From positions 157,908,357 through 157,972,356 of the forward strand of contig CM019824.1 in assembly GCA_009763385.1 (NCBI GenBank): 64,000 nt of DNA, written 5' to 3'. The DNA is from Coix lacryma-jobi var. lacryma-jobi. Its lineage: Eukaryota > Streptophyta > Magnoliopsida > Poales > Poaceae. The notes below the pieces were generated by a model, which was given only the letters and a program-made list of their open reading frames with translations, was not told the DNA's origin and ran no database searches. Both the position numbers and the translations under genes were made by a program. Shown here piece by piece: positions 42,597 through 54,581 of this stretch; positions within the stretch are counted from its first letter, which is position 1; each line of letters opens with the position of its first letter.

Positions 42597-44330
42597 GGAT
42601 CCGCCACCCCGAGCGGTACCTTTTGTACCCGCGGAGGCACCAGCTGCTGTTGAGGAGGAGATCACTTCTGCTCGGGAGGCGCCACGACATATCCAGTGCC
42701 AACACCCGCCTCAACAGATGATCGGCAGCATCGGCGAACGTGTCACTCGGTCAAGGTCACAACAAATCTCTCACTTTGCTCATTCTGCATTTGTTGCTGA
42801 TTTTGAACCCCGAGATGTTGGACACGCTTTATCTGATCCAGATTGGGTCAATGCCATGCATGAGGAGTTAGAAAATTTTGAAAGAAATCGGGTTTGAGTT
42901 CTTGTTCCTCCTCCTCCTGAGTGTCATCCTATTGGGACAAAATGAGTTTTCAAAAACAAACAAGGAGAGGATGGTCATGTTGTGAGAAACAAGGCCAGAC
43001 TAGTAGCCCAGGGGTATAGTCAGAAGGAGGGGATAGACTATGAAGAGACTTTTGCTCCTGTAGCTCGTTTGGAAGCAATTAGGATACTCTTGGTTTTTGC
43101 TGCATCCAAGGGGTTTAAACTTTTTCAAATGGATGTCAAGAGTGCCTTCTTAAACGGCTACATAGAAGAGGAAGTGTATGTGAGACAACCCCCGGTTTCG
43201 AAAATCCCAAGTTTCCAAACCATGTTTTTAAACTTCACAAAGCTTTATATGGTTTGAAATAAGCCCCTAGAGCCTGGTATGATAGGTTGAAAACCTTTTT
43301 GCTTGCTAAGGGTTTTAAAATGGGATGTGTGGATAAAACGCTCTTTCTCCTCAAGCAAGGCAATGATACTCTCTTGGTCCAGATTTACGTGGATGATATC
43401 ATTTTCGGTGGTTCTTCTCACGCTTTGGTTGCCAAGTTTGCAGACACTATGAGCAGGGAGTTTGAGATGAGCATGATGGGCGAGTTGACGTTTTTCCTCG
43501 GGTTGCAAATCAAGCAATCTCGAGAGGGGACGTTCGTGCACCAGGGCAAGTATACTAAGGACATCCTGAAGAAGTTCGACATGGGTGAGGCCAAGCCTCT
43601 TCCAACACTCATGCCGACCACGGTGGCCCTGGATGCGGATGTGAATGGAGAAGCTGTGGACTAGAAGGAGTACCGGAGTATGATCGGGTCGCTGCTGTAC
43701 CTGACGGCGACACGCCCGGACATCCAGTTCGCGGTATGTCTGTGCGCGCGATTTCAATCATCGCCGCACACTTCTCACCGTCAGGCAGTCAAGCGCATTA
43801 TGAGGTACTTATGCTTCACTCCAGAATTTGGGATTTGGTATTCTGCTTCCTCCACCCTCTCCCTTTGCGGTTATTCTGATGCCGACTTTGCTGGTTGCCG
43901 TATTGATCGCAAGTCCACTTCTGGGACTTGTCAGTTTATTGGTTCTTCTCTTGTATCGTGGTCTTCTCGCAAGCAGTCTAGTGTCGCCCAGTCTACCACG
44001 GACGCTGAGTATGTTGCTGCGGCTAGCTGCTGTTCCCAGTTGCTTTGGATGATGGCCACTTTGCGTGATTTTGGTTTGAGCTTTTCTTGTGTTCCTTTGC
44101 TTTGTGACAGCACGAGTTCTATGAGCGTTGCGAAGAACCCCGTGCTGCACTCTAAGACCAAACACATTGATGTCCGCTTTCATTTTTTGCGAGACCACTA
44201 TGAGAAGGGTGATATCGACCTTCGCCATGTAGATACTCATCATCAGTTGGCTGATATTTTCACCAAGCCTTTGGACTAATCGACTTTTGCTAGGTTGAGA
44301 GGTGAGCTTGGTGTGTGTTTCCTCTTTTAG
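42597..44330 (+). pseudogene. Sirevirus A pol continued: RT and RNase H
   Basis: This resumes the frame cut at 29419. Features are DPDWVNAMHEELENFERN, a TGA at 42895-42897 and another stop near 42943. The reverse transcriptase has KARLVAQGYSQKEGIDY and MDVKSAFLNGYIEEEVYV. A frameshift near 43190 comes before YVDDIIFGG (about 43390). TAG at 43662-43664. RNase H has GYSDADFAGC, QSTTDAEYVAA and DSTSSMSVAK. A premature TAA at 44277-44279 is followed 16 codons later by the natural end. The catalytic motifs remain legible, but the reading frame does not. Confidence 0.85.
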
Positions 44331-45997
44331 TTGGGGGAAACATTTTGACTCTTGTATCATAACCTGACTTTGTGTTTTTCATTTGGTATCTTTTCTGCAT
44401 TTCATCTTGCATATTTACATTCAGAGCTTCATAAATATAATCTTTAGAATGTGGCTATGCTCTGTATAGTATTTGCTTCGATGCTTTATGATGATGCTTA
44501 TAGCTTATGATCTTTCTGATCACTAATGCATGTTGTGAGCTGAGCTATTTTTGAATGGTGAACCTGCTTAATGTACATAAAACTTGAAACTATTCACCAT
44601 TGAGATATGCAACTAGCATGTGTAGGATGTGTAGAATTCACTCGTGCTTTTCATATATGCTAGGTTGCTATGTCTCTAGTTCTAAGTCATTCACTTGCTT
44701 GGTATGTTCATATTCTGAGATAAAATTTGAACCAAGTTAAGTGAATTGGAAAGATCGAGATGGGACTGCTTGTCAGCACATCACAGTTTCGAGACTGTTT
44801 CTCATTGCACTTTGAGTTAAACTTGAGTTGTGTAGTGTATGACCAAAACTGTTGCTTTAAGCTTCTGATTGCTTCTACATAGGCTTTGCACAGTTGAAAA
44901 GTTAGGCAATAACAAGCTTTCAACCTCTCGCAATCACATGCTAAAAATTTGAATTTGTGTAATCTAACCGCTGCAACTCCGATAAAATTTTGGATACATA
45001 AGTCTATGTTTCATTCTATAGCATGATGATTGAACTGTGCTAGGGGTAGTTCACCTTGTATACATGTTTAGCACTTGTTTGACTTCCTGTTTATACATGT
45101 TTGGTGCTATTTTGATGGTGAATACCTTTCTGGCTAAGAACTGCTCACTTTGCTCACATGTTCATATTTCGCATTTAGTGATCAGTTTGAGCCTTTGCTA
45201 GCATTCTGTGCATTTTATGAGTCCTCGGATCAGCACTCTGTAGAGCATCTTCTCATTCTATCGACTATATTCCTGAAGCTGCTAACTTGCATTTTGACTC
45301 ATATGCATTTTGGAAGGGGGAGTTCTTCTGTCAAAAGGGAGAAACTTGCTTGATGGTGCATTTTCAACTAAGGGGGAGAAAATATTGACAAATCATGAGT
45401 GCCTTCTTGTTCAACCACGGGGGAGAAAATTCTGATAAATCATGTACTTCCCGAGTTGAATTAAGGGGGAGATTTCCTGGTTGTGTGCATCATTCAAGGG
45501 GGAGTTTGCTCGCTGCTGCTTTTTCAAGTTGATAATAGTTGGTTCAGAGCATTTTTGGTAGCTAGTTGTGTTGAGCCTTTGCCTCTTTCTTGAGGGACTA
45601 GCACTTTTGCTTTTATGCTCTTCAGCTGATATCTAGCTTTCTTCAGTTTGTATCGAGCTTCCTCGCTAGCGGTGTTGAGCCCGTTCTGCCTCTTCTTGAG
45701 GGCTAGCTCTGTTTTGCTTGAAATTTCAGTTGATTCTTCAATTGGTATCAAGCTTTCACGCTAGCGGTGTTGAGCCTGTTCTACCTCTTCTTGAGGGCTA
45801 GCTTTGCTTTGCTTGGTTGCGTCGAGCCGTTGCCCATGTCTTTGAGAACCAAGTTGTTTTGCTCTTTTCAATTGACCTTCTTCGGCTTTGATATGCTTTT
45901 GGGTCATTTGGTCGAGTTCTCTCTCCTTCTTCCTTCCTTCCTCTATTCTATTATGATTTGTGTTGGTAGTTGACAATGCACTCATCAAGGGGGAGAT
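44331..45997 (+). other. Sirevirus A 3' non-coding domain
   Basis: 1.7 kb without a coding frame; unlike B it has no accessory ORF. AGGGGGAG-type tracts stand at 45315, 45371, 45418, 45464, 45497 and, next to the LTR, 45988-45995. A roughly 100-bp direct repeat containing GCTAGCGGTGTTGAGCC occupies 45660-45810. Confidence 0.85.
45660..45810. repeat. Direct repeat in Sirevirus A 3' domain
   Basis: Two copies of a segment from GCTAGCGGTGTTGAGCC to CTTCTTGAGGGCTAGCT (about 45666 and 45760), with a weaker third relative upstream near 45570. Confidence 0.7.
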
Positions 45998-46347
45998 TGC
46001 GGATACATGGGTGTATGCCGAGTCTCTGAGTGATGAGTGATTGTCAACTGGGATAATGCACATGTTCTTTGGCTTGTGTTGTGTAGGTGTCGAGCACGGA
46101 TACAGTGATCAAAGGCAAGGTGAAGGTCAAGTAGAGACGTGTCGTGCTGATGGACCGAGAGTGGCGAAGGGTGGACGTGAGGCTTGGACTAAGGGACCGA
46201 TGGCCTGAGGATCAGCTGTGGTGGCTGGCAGCCTGGGACAGCGACGAGCGAAGACTTGCAGGCACGGTGTTGCTTTGGTCGTGGACATGGGGACACGTGT
46301 CGGTGGACGGGGTGCACAGGCGGTGCATCCCTTCTACGGCTCGGTTT

Positions 46348-46485
46348 GGTGGTTGAGCCACAGAAAAACCACCGAGTGGACGGTTTCCAGGTTTGCGCCT
46401 CAAAACCTGGGCGCTGATGGTTTCCGAGTTTGGGCCACAAAACTCGGGCTGAGGACGGTTTCCAGGTTTGGGCCTCAAAACCTGG
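46348..46485 (+). repeat. Hairpin array, units 1-4 of 7 (Sirevirus A LTR)
   Basis: Unit 1, 46348-46373: arms GGTGGTT/AACCACC. Unit 2, 46387-46410: CCAGGTTT/AAACCTGG. Unit 3, 46424-46447: CCGAGTTT/AAACTCGG. Unit 4, 46462-46485: CCAGGTTT/AAACCTGG. Loops in units 2-4 are eight bases, GNGCCTCA or GGGCCACA; unit 1 has a longer loop containing GAGCCACA. Spacing is 37-39 bp. Solo LTR D begins at the base after unit 4. Confidence 0.88.
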
Positions 46486-49068
46486 TGAAAGGTCCTAGTT
46501 TGGTTTTGGTAATTGAGTGACAACTTTAGGTGGACTAATGGTGTTTGAAGTGAATTACACAGGTGATTAGTCCATAGGTGATCATGTGTGAGCAACATAT
46601 GCCATAGAGGAGAAATGGCTTGGAAGATATTGCAAGGCTCACACATGTGAAGAAGGATCTCATTGCATATGTGACATGACATGTGGTCATGTGGCTAAGA
46701 TGGTGAAGATCAAGGCAAGACTTGGCTTGACGAACCGGTTGCGAAGGTGAAGGGCAAGTTGGAGGCTTTGAAGCCGTTGGTACCGAGTGTCGGGAGGCTT
46801 GAGCAAAGACTTGGCGCCGAAGAACCGAAGCAATGGTGAAGAGCAAGTGAGGTCAAGATCGATGAACCATGGAGGCCATGTGATGATACGAAGTGGATCA
46901 TATCATTTGATGATAGGTTGGTGCATGTGTTGCATCAACATCAAAGGAGATGGAATGGAATGCGCAAGGCAAAGGTATAATTGTAGGGCATTTCATTTCA
47001 CCGGTCATAGGTGTGTAGAGAAGTTTATGACTAGGTTTAGGTTAGATGGCCGTACTATCAAGAGAAGCAAACTTGTTTGCATATCGGTCATCTAGTGCCA
47101 CTTGAGCGATCTAACTTTGCGATGTTGTTAGGATCGAGTGGCGTGGTGAGAGCAAGTGAAAATCCTTTGAAAAATGTTTGTGAAAATGCTAACACACATG
47201 CACATGTTGGTGTACACTTGGTGGTGTTGGCACTTTTGCAAAGGAGAAGGTGTTGGAGTTGATTTGGATCAACTCGGAGAAGTTTCGGAGAAAGCTTTGG
47301 TTGAAAAAGAGAAGCGATGGATCTTGGATTGGAATTCTGTTCTAATCCTTTGAGTTTTGGATCTTGTTTTCATGTGGGATGTGTAGCCCTCTAAATAAGC
47401 TTTCCAAAATGTCTAAGATCATCGAAATCGAAGTTTGGAGTGAAGAGTTATGACCTTTCTAGCGCGGGGAGTGCAGGCTGGTGTGGTCGGTGGTACCGAC
47501 CCTGGTGGTCGGTGGTACCAACCCAAGAGGGCTGTTTGCAGCCTCTCTGGATGTGGCTTGGTTTGGCCTGGCGGTAGTACCACCATAACCTCGGTACTAC
47601 CGCCCGCGGTGGTACCGACCTATGGCCGGTAGTAACCAAGTTTGCGGAGCTCTGTGTGTTGAGTTGAAAATGGCCTGGCGGTGGTACCGCCATAACCTCG
47701 GTACCACCGACCTCGGAGGTACCGACCTTTGGGCGGTAGTTTCCGAGGGACCGAGTCCCTTTGTGAGATGCTCTCTGTTCGAGCCAAAAATGGCCTGGCG
47801 GTAGTACCGCCATAACCTCGGTACTACCGCCCGCGGTGGTACCGACCAGGAGTCGGTTGTTCGTTTTGGTCAACGCGCTCCGTGTAACGGCTATTAGAAA
47901 GGCTGTCGGTACTACCGCCCAAGGGGGGTCGGTACTACCGACCGAGGCACAGGAAAGGGGAAACGGCTAGTTGGTCGCTCCCCTCTATAAATAGGAGTGG
48001 AGGCCGGTTTTGGGCCGGCTGCTGGTGCACTCCAAAGCCTTGGTGGCTTGTGTGGATGTGCTTGTGAGCCCTCTAACACACATATGCTTTAGTGCTCATC
48101 CGATTGTGTGAGAGAGTGATCCTAGTGCGTTGCTTTGAGAGATAGCATCGAGTGGCACTAGGTGTCCGTGTTGCAAGCCGGTGGTGCTTATTACTCTTGG
48201 AGGTTGCCACCTCCTAGACGGCTTGGTGATCGAGTCTCCGTCGTGAAGCCCGCGTGAAGATTGTGCGTGGCTCCGGAGAAGGATTGTGAGGGGCATTGTG
48301 CTCGCCCCGCGGGGATCGCGAAGAGCAACTCTAGTAGAGCGTGTCATTGAGTTACCCTCACTTGTGGGTGAGTTCTTGCGGCGCTCGAGTGTCGAGCTAG
48401 GTGTGGTGCCTATTAGCCGCCGAACTACCAAAGTGTGTGGTCGACACAACGGGGACTAGCTTGGTGGCAACCAAGTGAACCTCGGGAGAAAAATCACCGT
48501 GTCATCTTCGTGTTCATCTTCTCGGTGGTTTGCAAACTCCATTCACTAGCTTGTATTTACTTGTTCATATACTTGTGCTAGTGTAGTTGCTCTTGTAACT
48601 AGTTAGCTTGTGTAGCATGCTAGTTACCTTCTTAGCTTGTGTAGCATAGAAGTTAATCCCGTGAGTGACTAGTTGACTTGTAGTCTTGCTAGTCACATTG
48701 CTTAGTTTGTGTAGCTAAGTTGAGCTCTCTAATTTGGCTTGTGTAGCCTTGTTATTGAGCATTGCTAGTGAGCTTAGGCTTTGTGCTTTTGCTTAGTGGC
48801 ATGTGTAGGAGCTCCCCCGTTGTTTGAGTACTAGTTGCTTAGGTTTGTGTAACCTTGCAAGCTAGAATTGTTTAGGTGAGCTCTAGCTAGCACGACACCT
48901 TATTTGCATTGTTTAGGATCTTTTATAAGGTGTCATAGAGTATAAGTAGAGGGGTGTAGTCTTGGCTAGACCGATAGTTTTAATTCCGCATTTGTTTCGG
49001 TTAGCCGGTGCGATTAATTTTAAAAAGGACTATTCACCCCCCCTCTAGTCCGCCATCTCGACCCTTCA
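46486..49068 (+). mobile_element. Solo LTR D, Sirevirus type, duplication CCTGG
   Basis: 2583 bp with ends TGAAAGGTCC...CGACCCTTCA and perfect target duplication CCTGG (46481-46485, 49069-49073). It has no internal domain. It carries the CGGTAGTACCG palindrome family at 47485-47945 and a clear TATA box TATAAATA (47986-47993). The start resembles the LTR of Sirevirus C more than that of B, while the palindromes match B. Confidence 0.93.
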
Positions 49069-49086
49069 CCTGGGCGCTGCGGGTTT

Positions 49087-49151
49087 CTGAGTTTGGGCCA
49101 CAAAACTCAGGCGATGGACGGCTGGTTTTCCGGTTTGGGCCTCAAAACCGG
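49087..49151 (+). repeat. Hairpin array, units 5-6
   Basis: Unit 5, 49087-49110: CTGAGTTT/AAACTCAG, loop GGGCCACA. Unit 6, 49130-49151: CCGGTTT/AAACCGG, loop GGGCCTCA. The Tekay-like LTR begins seven bases after unit 6. Confidence 0.88.
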
Positions 49152-49158
49152 GGGTTGG

Positions 49159-52100
49159 TGTAACACCCCGGGTGTTTAATTAATTAAAATAAATTAGAAT
49201 TTAATTAAGTAATGGCCAAAATCCTAGATGGAGAAAGAATTCTAACCAGATGTTTGTTGCATTCATGCCGTTGCATAATTTTATTGGGCGAAAAAGAATT
49301 TATTAAACCCCTAATAGGGCGTATCGCTTTTATTCTATTTAGAAAAGAAATAAAAGAGTTATAAAAGTTTTACAAAATCAAACTCAAATTTTGTTTTCAG
49401 CCCAGCCCGCCACTCACTCTCCCTTCTCTTCCCTTCCACTCACCCGCATGGGCCGAGCCCGCCGCTGCTGGCCCGTCCCCGTTTCCCCCTCCTCTTCTCC
49501 CCTTGGCCCGCTCGCATTTTCCCTCGGGCCGCGCTGGCTTGGCCCAGCACCGGCTCTCCTCCCCAACCCCTCTCCTTCTTCTTACCGCTCCGGCCCGCGC
49601 TCCTCCCCTTCCATCCGGCCCAGCTGCACCCGGCCGGCCCGCCCCAGCTCCCCTCCGCACCACAGCGCGGCTCGCCAGGCACCGCAACCCGCCGCGCGCG
49701 TGCCTCAGAGCAGCGCCCACGCTCCCCTCCCTAAGTCGCCGACAGAAGGGCCCCATCCCCCTCTCTTCCCACTGCCTATGATGAGAAGGCCCCACAGGTC
49801 AACTCTCTCCCCCTAACCACTCCTCCGCCCTACGCGCGTTGTGCGCTGCTCTCCCCCGATCGGACTGCAGCGCTAGCTCGCGCCGCCATCCTTCCTCCCT
49901 CTGCCTACTCAAGTATTCCCCGATGCTTTCCGCACGTGTTTCCCCCACACACGACGACGTGCCACCCCCTTCCCCTCCTCGCAGCGGCAGACAGCGCCGC
50001 CGCTGCCATTGCCGAGCTCGGCACGAGCTCGGCTTCCTCTCGCAGAGCCTGCCCCGTCTCTCCCTTCGTCCACCGCTGAACTCGCAAGGCCACGCCGCGT
50101 CCAGGAACCCCATACTCGGCGTGGTTCGGCGCCAGCAAGTGACCCCGTCGCCTTCACCGGAGCTCCGAGCCGCGGACGCCGCCTCCACCGTGAATCCTCC
50201 CTGCCGAGCCCTCCCCGTCGCCGGAAAACCCTCCATCAGATTCGCTGTAAGCTCCTCCTTCGATCCCGCCCTCTCTCGCAGTCGCTACCGCTCCGAAGAC
50301 CCCTCCCCAAGAGCGCCGGCGAGCCATAGTCATGGCGTCGCCGTCTTCTGCTCCCCGCCGCCGTGCTCATCACAGCCGTCGACAACCCTCCTCTCCCCCT
50401 TTCGCTCGTGCGCCGTCCGCCGTCCGATCAAACTCCAGCGGCCACGATTAGATTTGCACCATCGAACCGGTATGCGCCGGGTCTACAGTGCCGTGGACGC
50501 GATCCACCCATGCCGCGTCAGCGGTCCACGAGCCACGCGGCACACCGAGCCATTCACGCGGTGACACGCGACACCACGTGGCGTCCACGCCAGCGGATGC
50601 GGGACGTCATCGCTCTTTTGCAGTTTAGCCCTTGTACTTTCTGGGAATAAACCCGCACTCCGCCGACATTGTTACCCGAGTCAGGGAAAACTTCCCTTGT
50701 AGCCCCTGTAGTTATTCTTAAACGAGGCGCAGCCCTTTGGTCCACCGCACCACCGCGGATCCCGGGCACCGCGCGGGCGCACTTCGTCCACGGCATAGTC
50801 GCTGCACCGCACCAATCGACGCGTGACACGTGGCGCGCGGTCGCGGAAGCGCCGACCGGCTCTGCTGGTTTTGCAAAACGACCCATCTTTCCTTGATTAA
50901 TCGACCCGCCGTCCTTTGCACTGTTATCTGAGTCCAGGGAGACTTCCATTCTAACCCCTAGAATTCTCCAGAAACGAGGCCCGGTCCTCGGCCTTTTCTT
51001 TTACAGATTTTATTTATTTGAAAATGCAAAATCGAGTTCAACTATTTACAGTTTTGCCACTCAGATTCAAATGCCCATAACTTGCTCATTTTAAGTCCGT
51101 TTTGACTCGTTCAACTTGCGTTAGATTCGTCTCGTCGAGCTCTACGCAGTAGATCTATTTATGTTTTGTTTTATTACTGTATGATATACTGTTTCTTATA
51201 TATTTGTTTGGGCCATGTGATGATGTTTGATCCAGCGAGTGCGAGCTACGCGGAATCCCAGAATCCAACCTTCGTCTCTATCGATTCGACCCAGCCCGAA
51301 GGCAAGTGTTCTTGAACATCTTGCACCCATATTTATTTTATTTTGAGTTAGAGTAGTTAGATCCAGTAGATGCATGCAGTCTTAAAATGAATCCCATGAT
51401 ATGGTCTTGACACCTGGTTTGGGATGTGTTGGGTAGAAGTCATGCTTAGCTTTGCTGTCTTGGGTTGGGATGATTAATTATAATTAATTCTAATTAATGA
51501 TCTATGAAACATGTGGACTGGTAATTTAGTAGAATGGTGAGTAGGTAAATCCAGCAGGATGGACCGTGTGGTGGTTTTTGTGTCGTGTGACTCGGCAGCT
51601 GGTTTTGGTTTCTGGTTCTGGGCATGTGCTAGATTTATCCTGCCTGGATCCCTAGGACCCGGTTCTCGAAGCCTGTAACCCGGCTTAACAGCGCAACCAT
51701 GAGATTTGGAATGGGACGAACCTGGCTAATTAATTAGTTTCCTCTAAGTTATGCTACACGGGGTTTGTTTAGTGGCTCAAGAGGGGGTCCTTGGGTCGCT
51801 GACTTATGTACGGGGATGAAACCTTAGAGTACGTGTAACACAGGCTTGGAGGGGCTTTGTAAAGGTCATGTAGTGCGACCCCGCTGTGCACCTTGGCACT
51901 GTTTAGCGTGATGGGGATCGCATGACTTATGGGTAACGATGTGCAACCTCTGCAGAGTGTAAAACTGATATATCAGCCGTGCTCACGTCACGAGCGGCTT
52001 GGACTTCTTTGAGATTAGTTGGTGGGTTGGGTTTGGTACGTTAGGGAAGCCTTATGTGGTCATTAGTCCCATATGACATGGGTACAGAGGCTTCTTTTAC

Positions 52101-52918
52101 GCGGGTTACTGCTTGGTACGGGAGTGATTCCCAGGCTCAGGCACAGACCTGGTGTTATTACGGAAGGTAGCTTTCTATGTCGTGACATATGGAAGTAATA
52201 CACATAGGGGGACTCTTCGAGTCGGCCTTGTGGGTGGCCTGATGGACTTCAGGTGTGGTTTGCCTGATGGACTTCAGGTGTGGTTGCTTGGTGTGACTCC
52301 AAGTGTGGTTGCTTGGTGGACTCCAAGTGTTGGTTGCTCGGTATGACTCCGAGTGTGGTTTGCTCGGTGCAACTCCGAGTGTGGTTACTGTTACATATGG
52401 AGACTATGGTTATAACCTAGTAAATAGGTGCATAGGAAATAGGATTTAATAGGATGTGTTGCTTTAGGCGCTTGAGTCAAACAGAGTCAGCCTACCTTTG
52501 TTAATAGCCTCATAAGCATATATTTCCTACATTTGCGGAGTACATTTCGATGTACTCACCCTTCCTCTTTGAACCCCCTGCTACCCCGTCCAGACGTTGG
52601 AGTCTACGACGCGGAGCATGAGTACCCCGAAGACGACAGATACGACCCCGACAACTTGTACCCAGAAGACGGTGGATACGATCCAGACGACTTGTACTAG
52701 GATGGCGCAGCCCCTGGTCGACCTTCCTGTGGAGATGGCGTCTAGTTTCTGAGAGTCTGTACTTTTCTTTCAGACCAGAGGGTCATTTTTGTAATAATGT
52801 TCGATATATTAATAAAGCATTGTTTTGATATTTACTATGATGTGGATATATGTATGAAAATTGATCCTGGCATACATATATTGTGCTCCAATTTTGTTCT
52901 TAAAATTGGGGTGTCACA
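49159..52918 (+). mobile_element. Solo LTR, Tekay/Del-like Gypsy, duplication GTTGG
   Basis: 3760 bp with ends TGTAACACCCC...GGGGTGTCACA and perfect target duplication GTTGG (49154-49158, 52919-52923). A very long LTR with a GC-rich, CT-rich early part (49400-50650) and the string TGTACTCACCC near the end is what I know of Tekay/Del LTRs. There are no pol domains and no primer site. The long open frames in the GC-rich part are not genes. Confidence 0.9.
52240..52390. repeat. Short tandem repeats in the Tekay-like LTR
   Basis: About six imperfect copies of a 25-30-bp unit around GACTYCRAGTGTGGTTGCT. Non-coding. Confidence 0.75.
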
Positions 52919-52939
52919 GTTGGCTATGAAGGTTGGTTT

Positions 52940-52963
52940 CCCGGTTTGGGCCTCAAAATCGGG
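52940..52963 (+). repeat. Hairpin array, unit 7
   Basis: Arms CCCGGTTT/AAATCGGG (one G-T pair), loop GGGCCTCA. It would lie 45 bases after the start of unit 6 without the Tekay-like insertion. Confidence 0.85.
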
Positions 52964-53757
52964 GACGAAGTCCGGGAAAAGGACAAGCGGAGTGGTGGCG
53001 GCACGTGGCGGCGATCGGTGAGGTTGCGTCGAGGCAACGCTACCAGTTGTGCGGGCGTGGCCGTCGGATCACCAGCATCTTCGAGTTGGTCCAGAATAAC
53101 CCTAGGGTTTAGCTGGTTCGCTCTGTAATTAGTGAGGGGTAGAGTAGGAATTAGAATTAGGATAAGTAGAGGGAGACACCCTCCTCCCATTCTATCTCAG
53201 CCATTTGCTCTTTGCCTTCTAGGTTTTCCTCCTCTCCCAATCCCCTACTGTAGCAACTGAGATCCGCAGAGAATCATACCTCTGTGTACTAGAGATTTTG
53301 AGGAAGTGAGACCGTAATCTCACTGTTGTAGCGTGTGGTAGCCACACGGTTGCAGATCGATGACTTGATTCGCGTTTTGTTCGTGTTCTTCGTGTTCTTC
53401 ATTTCTCCGCGATTTTCCCGTCACTCGATCTCCCTCTCTATTGCGTCTTTGTGAAATCCGTTTGAATCAACTTGTTCTTTATAGTGAGGAGATCATTTCC
53501 ACCGAAGGAATTCATCTAACTCCTCACGAACAAGTAGATCGGGTCGATTTCGTTTTCATGGCGCTTTTTCGGTTCATACACCTTCCCCTTCGATTTCCCG
53601 TTGATTGAGTCGATTTGAGCGGATGATTTCTTGGGGATAGTCTCCTAACTACCTCGGGATCATCCTCTCCAAGTTTGGAATCAAGGGATTTTGGTTTGGA
53701 TCGATTTTGGGAGGATTTGGGAGAAGGGCGAACGAAATCGCCCTCTCTGTTCATCCG

Positions 53758-54007
53758 CGGACAGTCCGCCAGTTCTACCGCGCGTCGGGGTCGGTCAGAC
53801 CAGTGGCCTGACTCCGCGTTGTTGGGCAAGTGTTTTTTGAACCGCGGACAGTCCGCCGTTGGGACTCGCGGACAGTCCGGAAGTCGTCCAGGGAGGTTCC
53901 AGCAGAGTTGCTGTTTGGCGATTTTCGCCGGCGGACAGTCCGGGATCGGCTGGCGGACAGTCCGCAGTAGCCGCGGACAGTCCGGGACCTGCAGTCCGGA
54001 CAGTCCG
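53758..54007. repeat. CGGACAGTCCG palindrome array, 7 copies
   Basis: Seven exact copies of CGGACAGTCCG start at 53758, 53845, 53869, 53932, 53954, 53974 and 53997, irregularly spaced, inside the Sirevirus A LTR. Several extend to GCGGACAGTCCGC. Confidence 0.92.
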
Positions 54008-54423
54008 GGACTTGGCTGAAGCCTCCGGTTTTGTGCGTTTGTTCTCCCGGCTTCTTCGCTTGGTTTCTGGACTTCTCGGTTGGCCCTTTAGTTCACCTAG
54101 GAACCTCTCTAAGTATCTTTGCTACTTGTTAGCATCGGTATTTGGGGATTTCCCGACGTAGCCTCCAATCTACGTTTGGGACTCGGTTTCTAGGGATCGA
54201 ACTTGTGCCGGTGCTTTTGGTTCTTGGTTTGCTGCCACTTTGTGGTGCCTCGCTGTGATCCTAGGGATCATCCACCCTCTTCCAAGGGTCGTGGGCATCA
54301 CAGTTTCGATCGAAGCTTTTGGGGGTTGATTTGTGGGACAAAGGCCAAAAGTTTCGAGAGAAATTTTTGAGCTCCCATTCACCCCCCCTCTGGTCGCATT
54401 GCTATTGCATTCTCGGTCCTTCA

Positions 54424-54581
54424 ATTGGTATCGGAGCAGGTTAAGGATCTTCCACCTTAGCCAGTTCCAGATCCACAGAAGGCGACATGGATCGCGACGT
54501 GGGCAAACCGCCGTTTTTCGATGGGACGAACTATGCGTATTGGAAGATACGCATGTCGGCCTATCTGCAGTTTGGGTGCTT
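54424..54581 (+). mobile_element. Stub of a second Sirevirus A copy: primer site and gag start
   Basis: Directly after the A 3' LTR come TTGGTATCGGAGC and an ATG (54487) with the first 30 or so gag codons. It is about 95% identical to 24499-24658, with a 2-bp deletion at 54570. Similarity stops at about 54581, where unrelated Sirevirus sequence begins. One LTR therefore serves two internal domains. Confidence 0.85.

Larger units (their letters stand above)
24279..54423 (+). mobile_element. Sirevirus A (Copia), with four nested elements
   Basis: This plus-strand Sirevirus-type Copia element measures about 9.8 kb once Cassandra, Sirevirus B, solo LTR D and the Tekay-like solo LTR are removed. 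The order is truncated 5' LTR, primer site, gag, protease, integrase (interrupted by B), reverse transcriptase, RNase H, long 3' non-coding domain with repeated AGGGGGAG tracts, and 3' LTR. The 5' LTR keeps only its last 220 bases. The coding region has several frameshifts and stops, so it is an old copy. Confidence 0.88.
45998..54423 (+). repeat. Sirevirus A 3' LTR with two nested solo LTRs
   Basis: This starts TGCGGATACATGG two bases after the polypurine tract and ends CTCGGTCCTTCA. Net length is 2073 bp after removing D, the Tekay-like LTR and their duplications. It contains the hairpin array (46348-52963, interrupted) and the CGGACAGTCCG array (53758-54007). The start is less certain than the end because the 5' copy lacks that part. 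Confidence 0.78.

Noticed and set aside
46144..47262. Open frames of 60-156 codons around the hairpin array and solo LTR D
   Set aside because: They cross the LTR-LTR boundary and read through hairpin repeats; no coding signal.
49391..50949. Open frames up to 241 codons in a GC-rich block
   Set aside because: They lie within the Tekay-like solo LTR, overlap on both strands and are proline/arginine low complexity.
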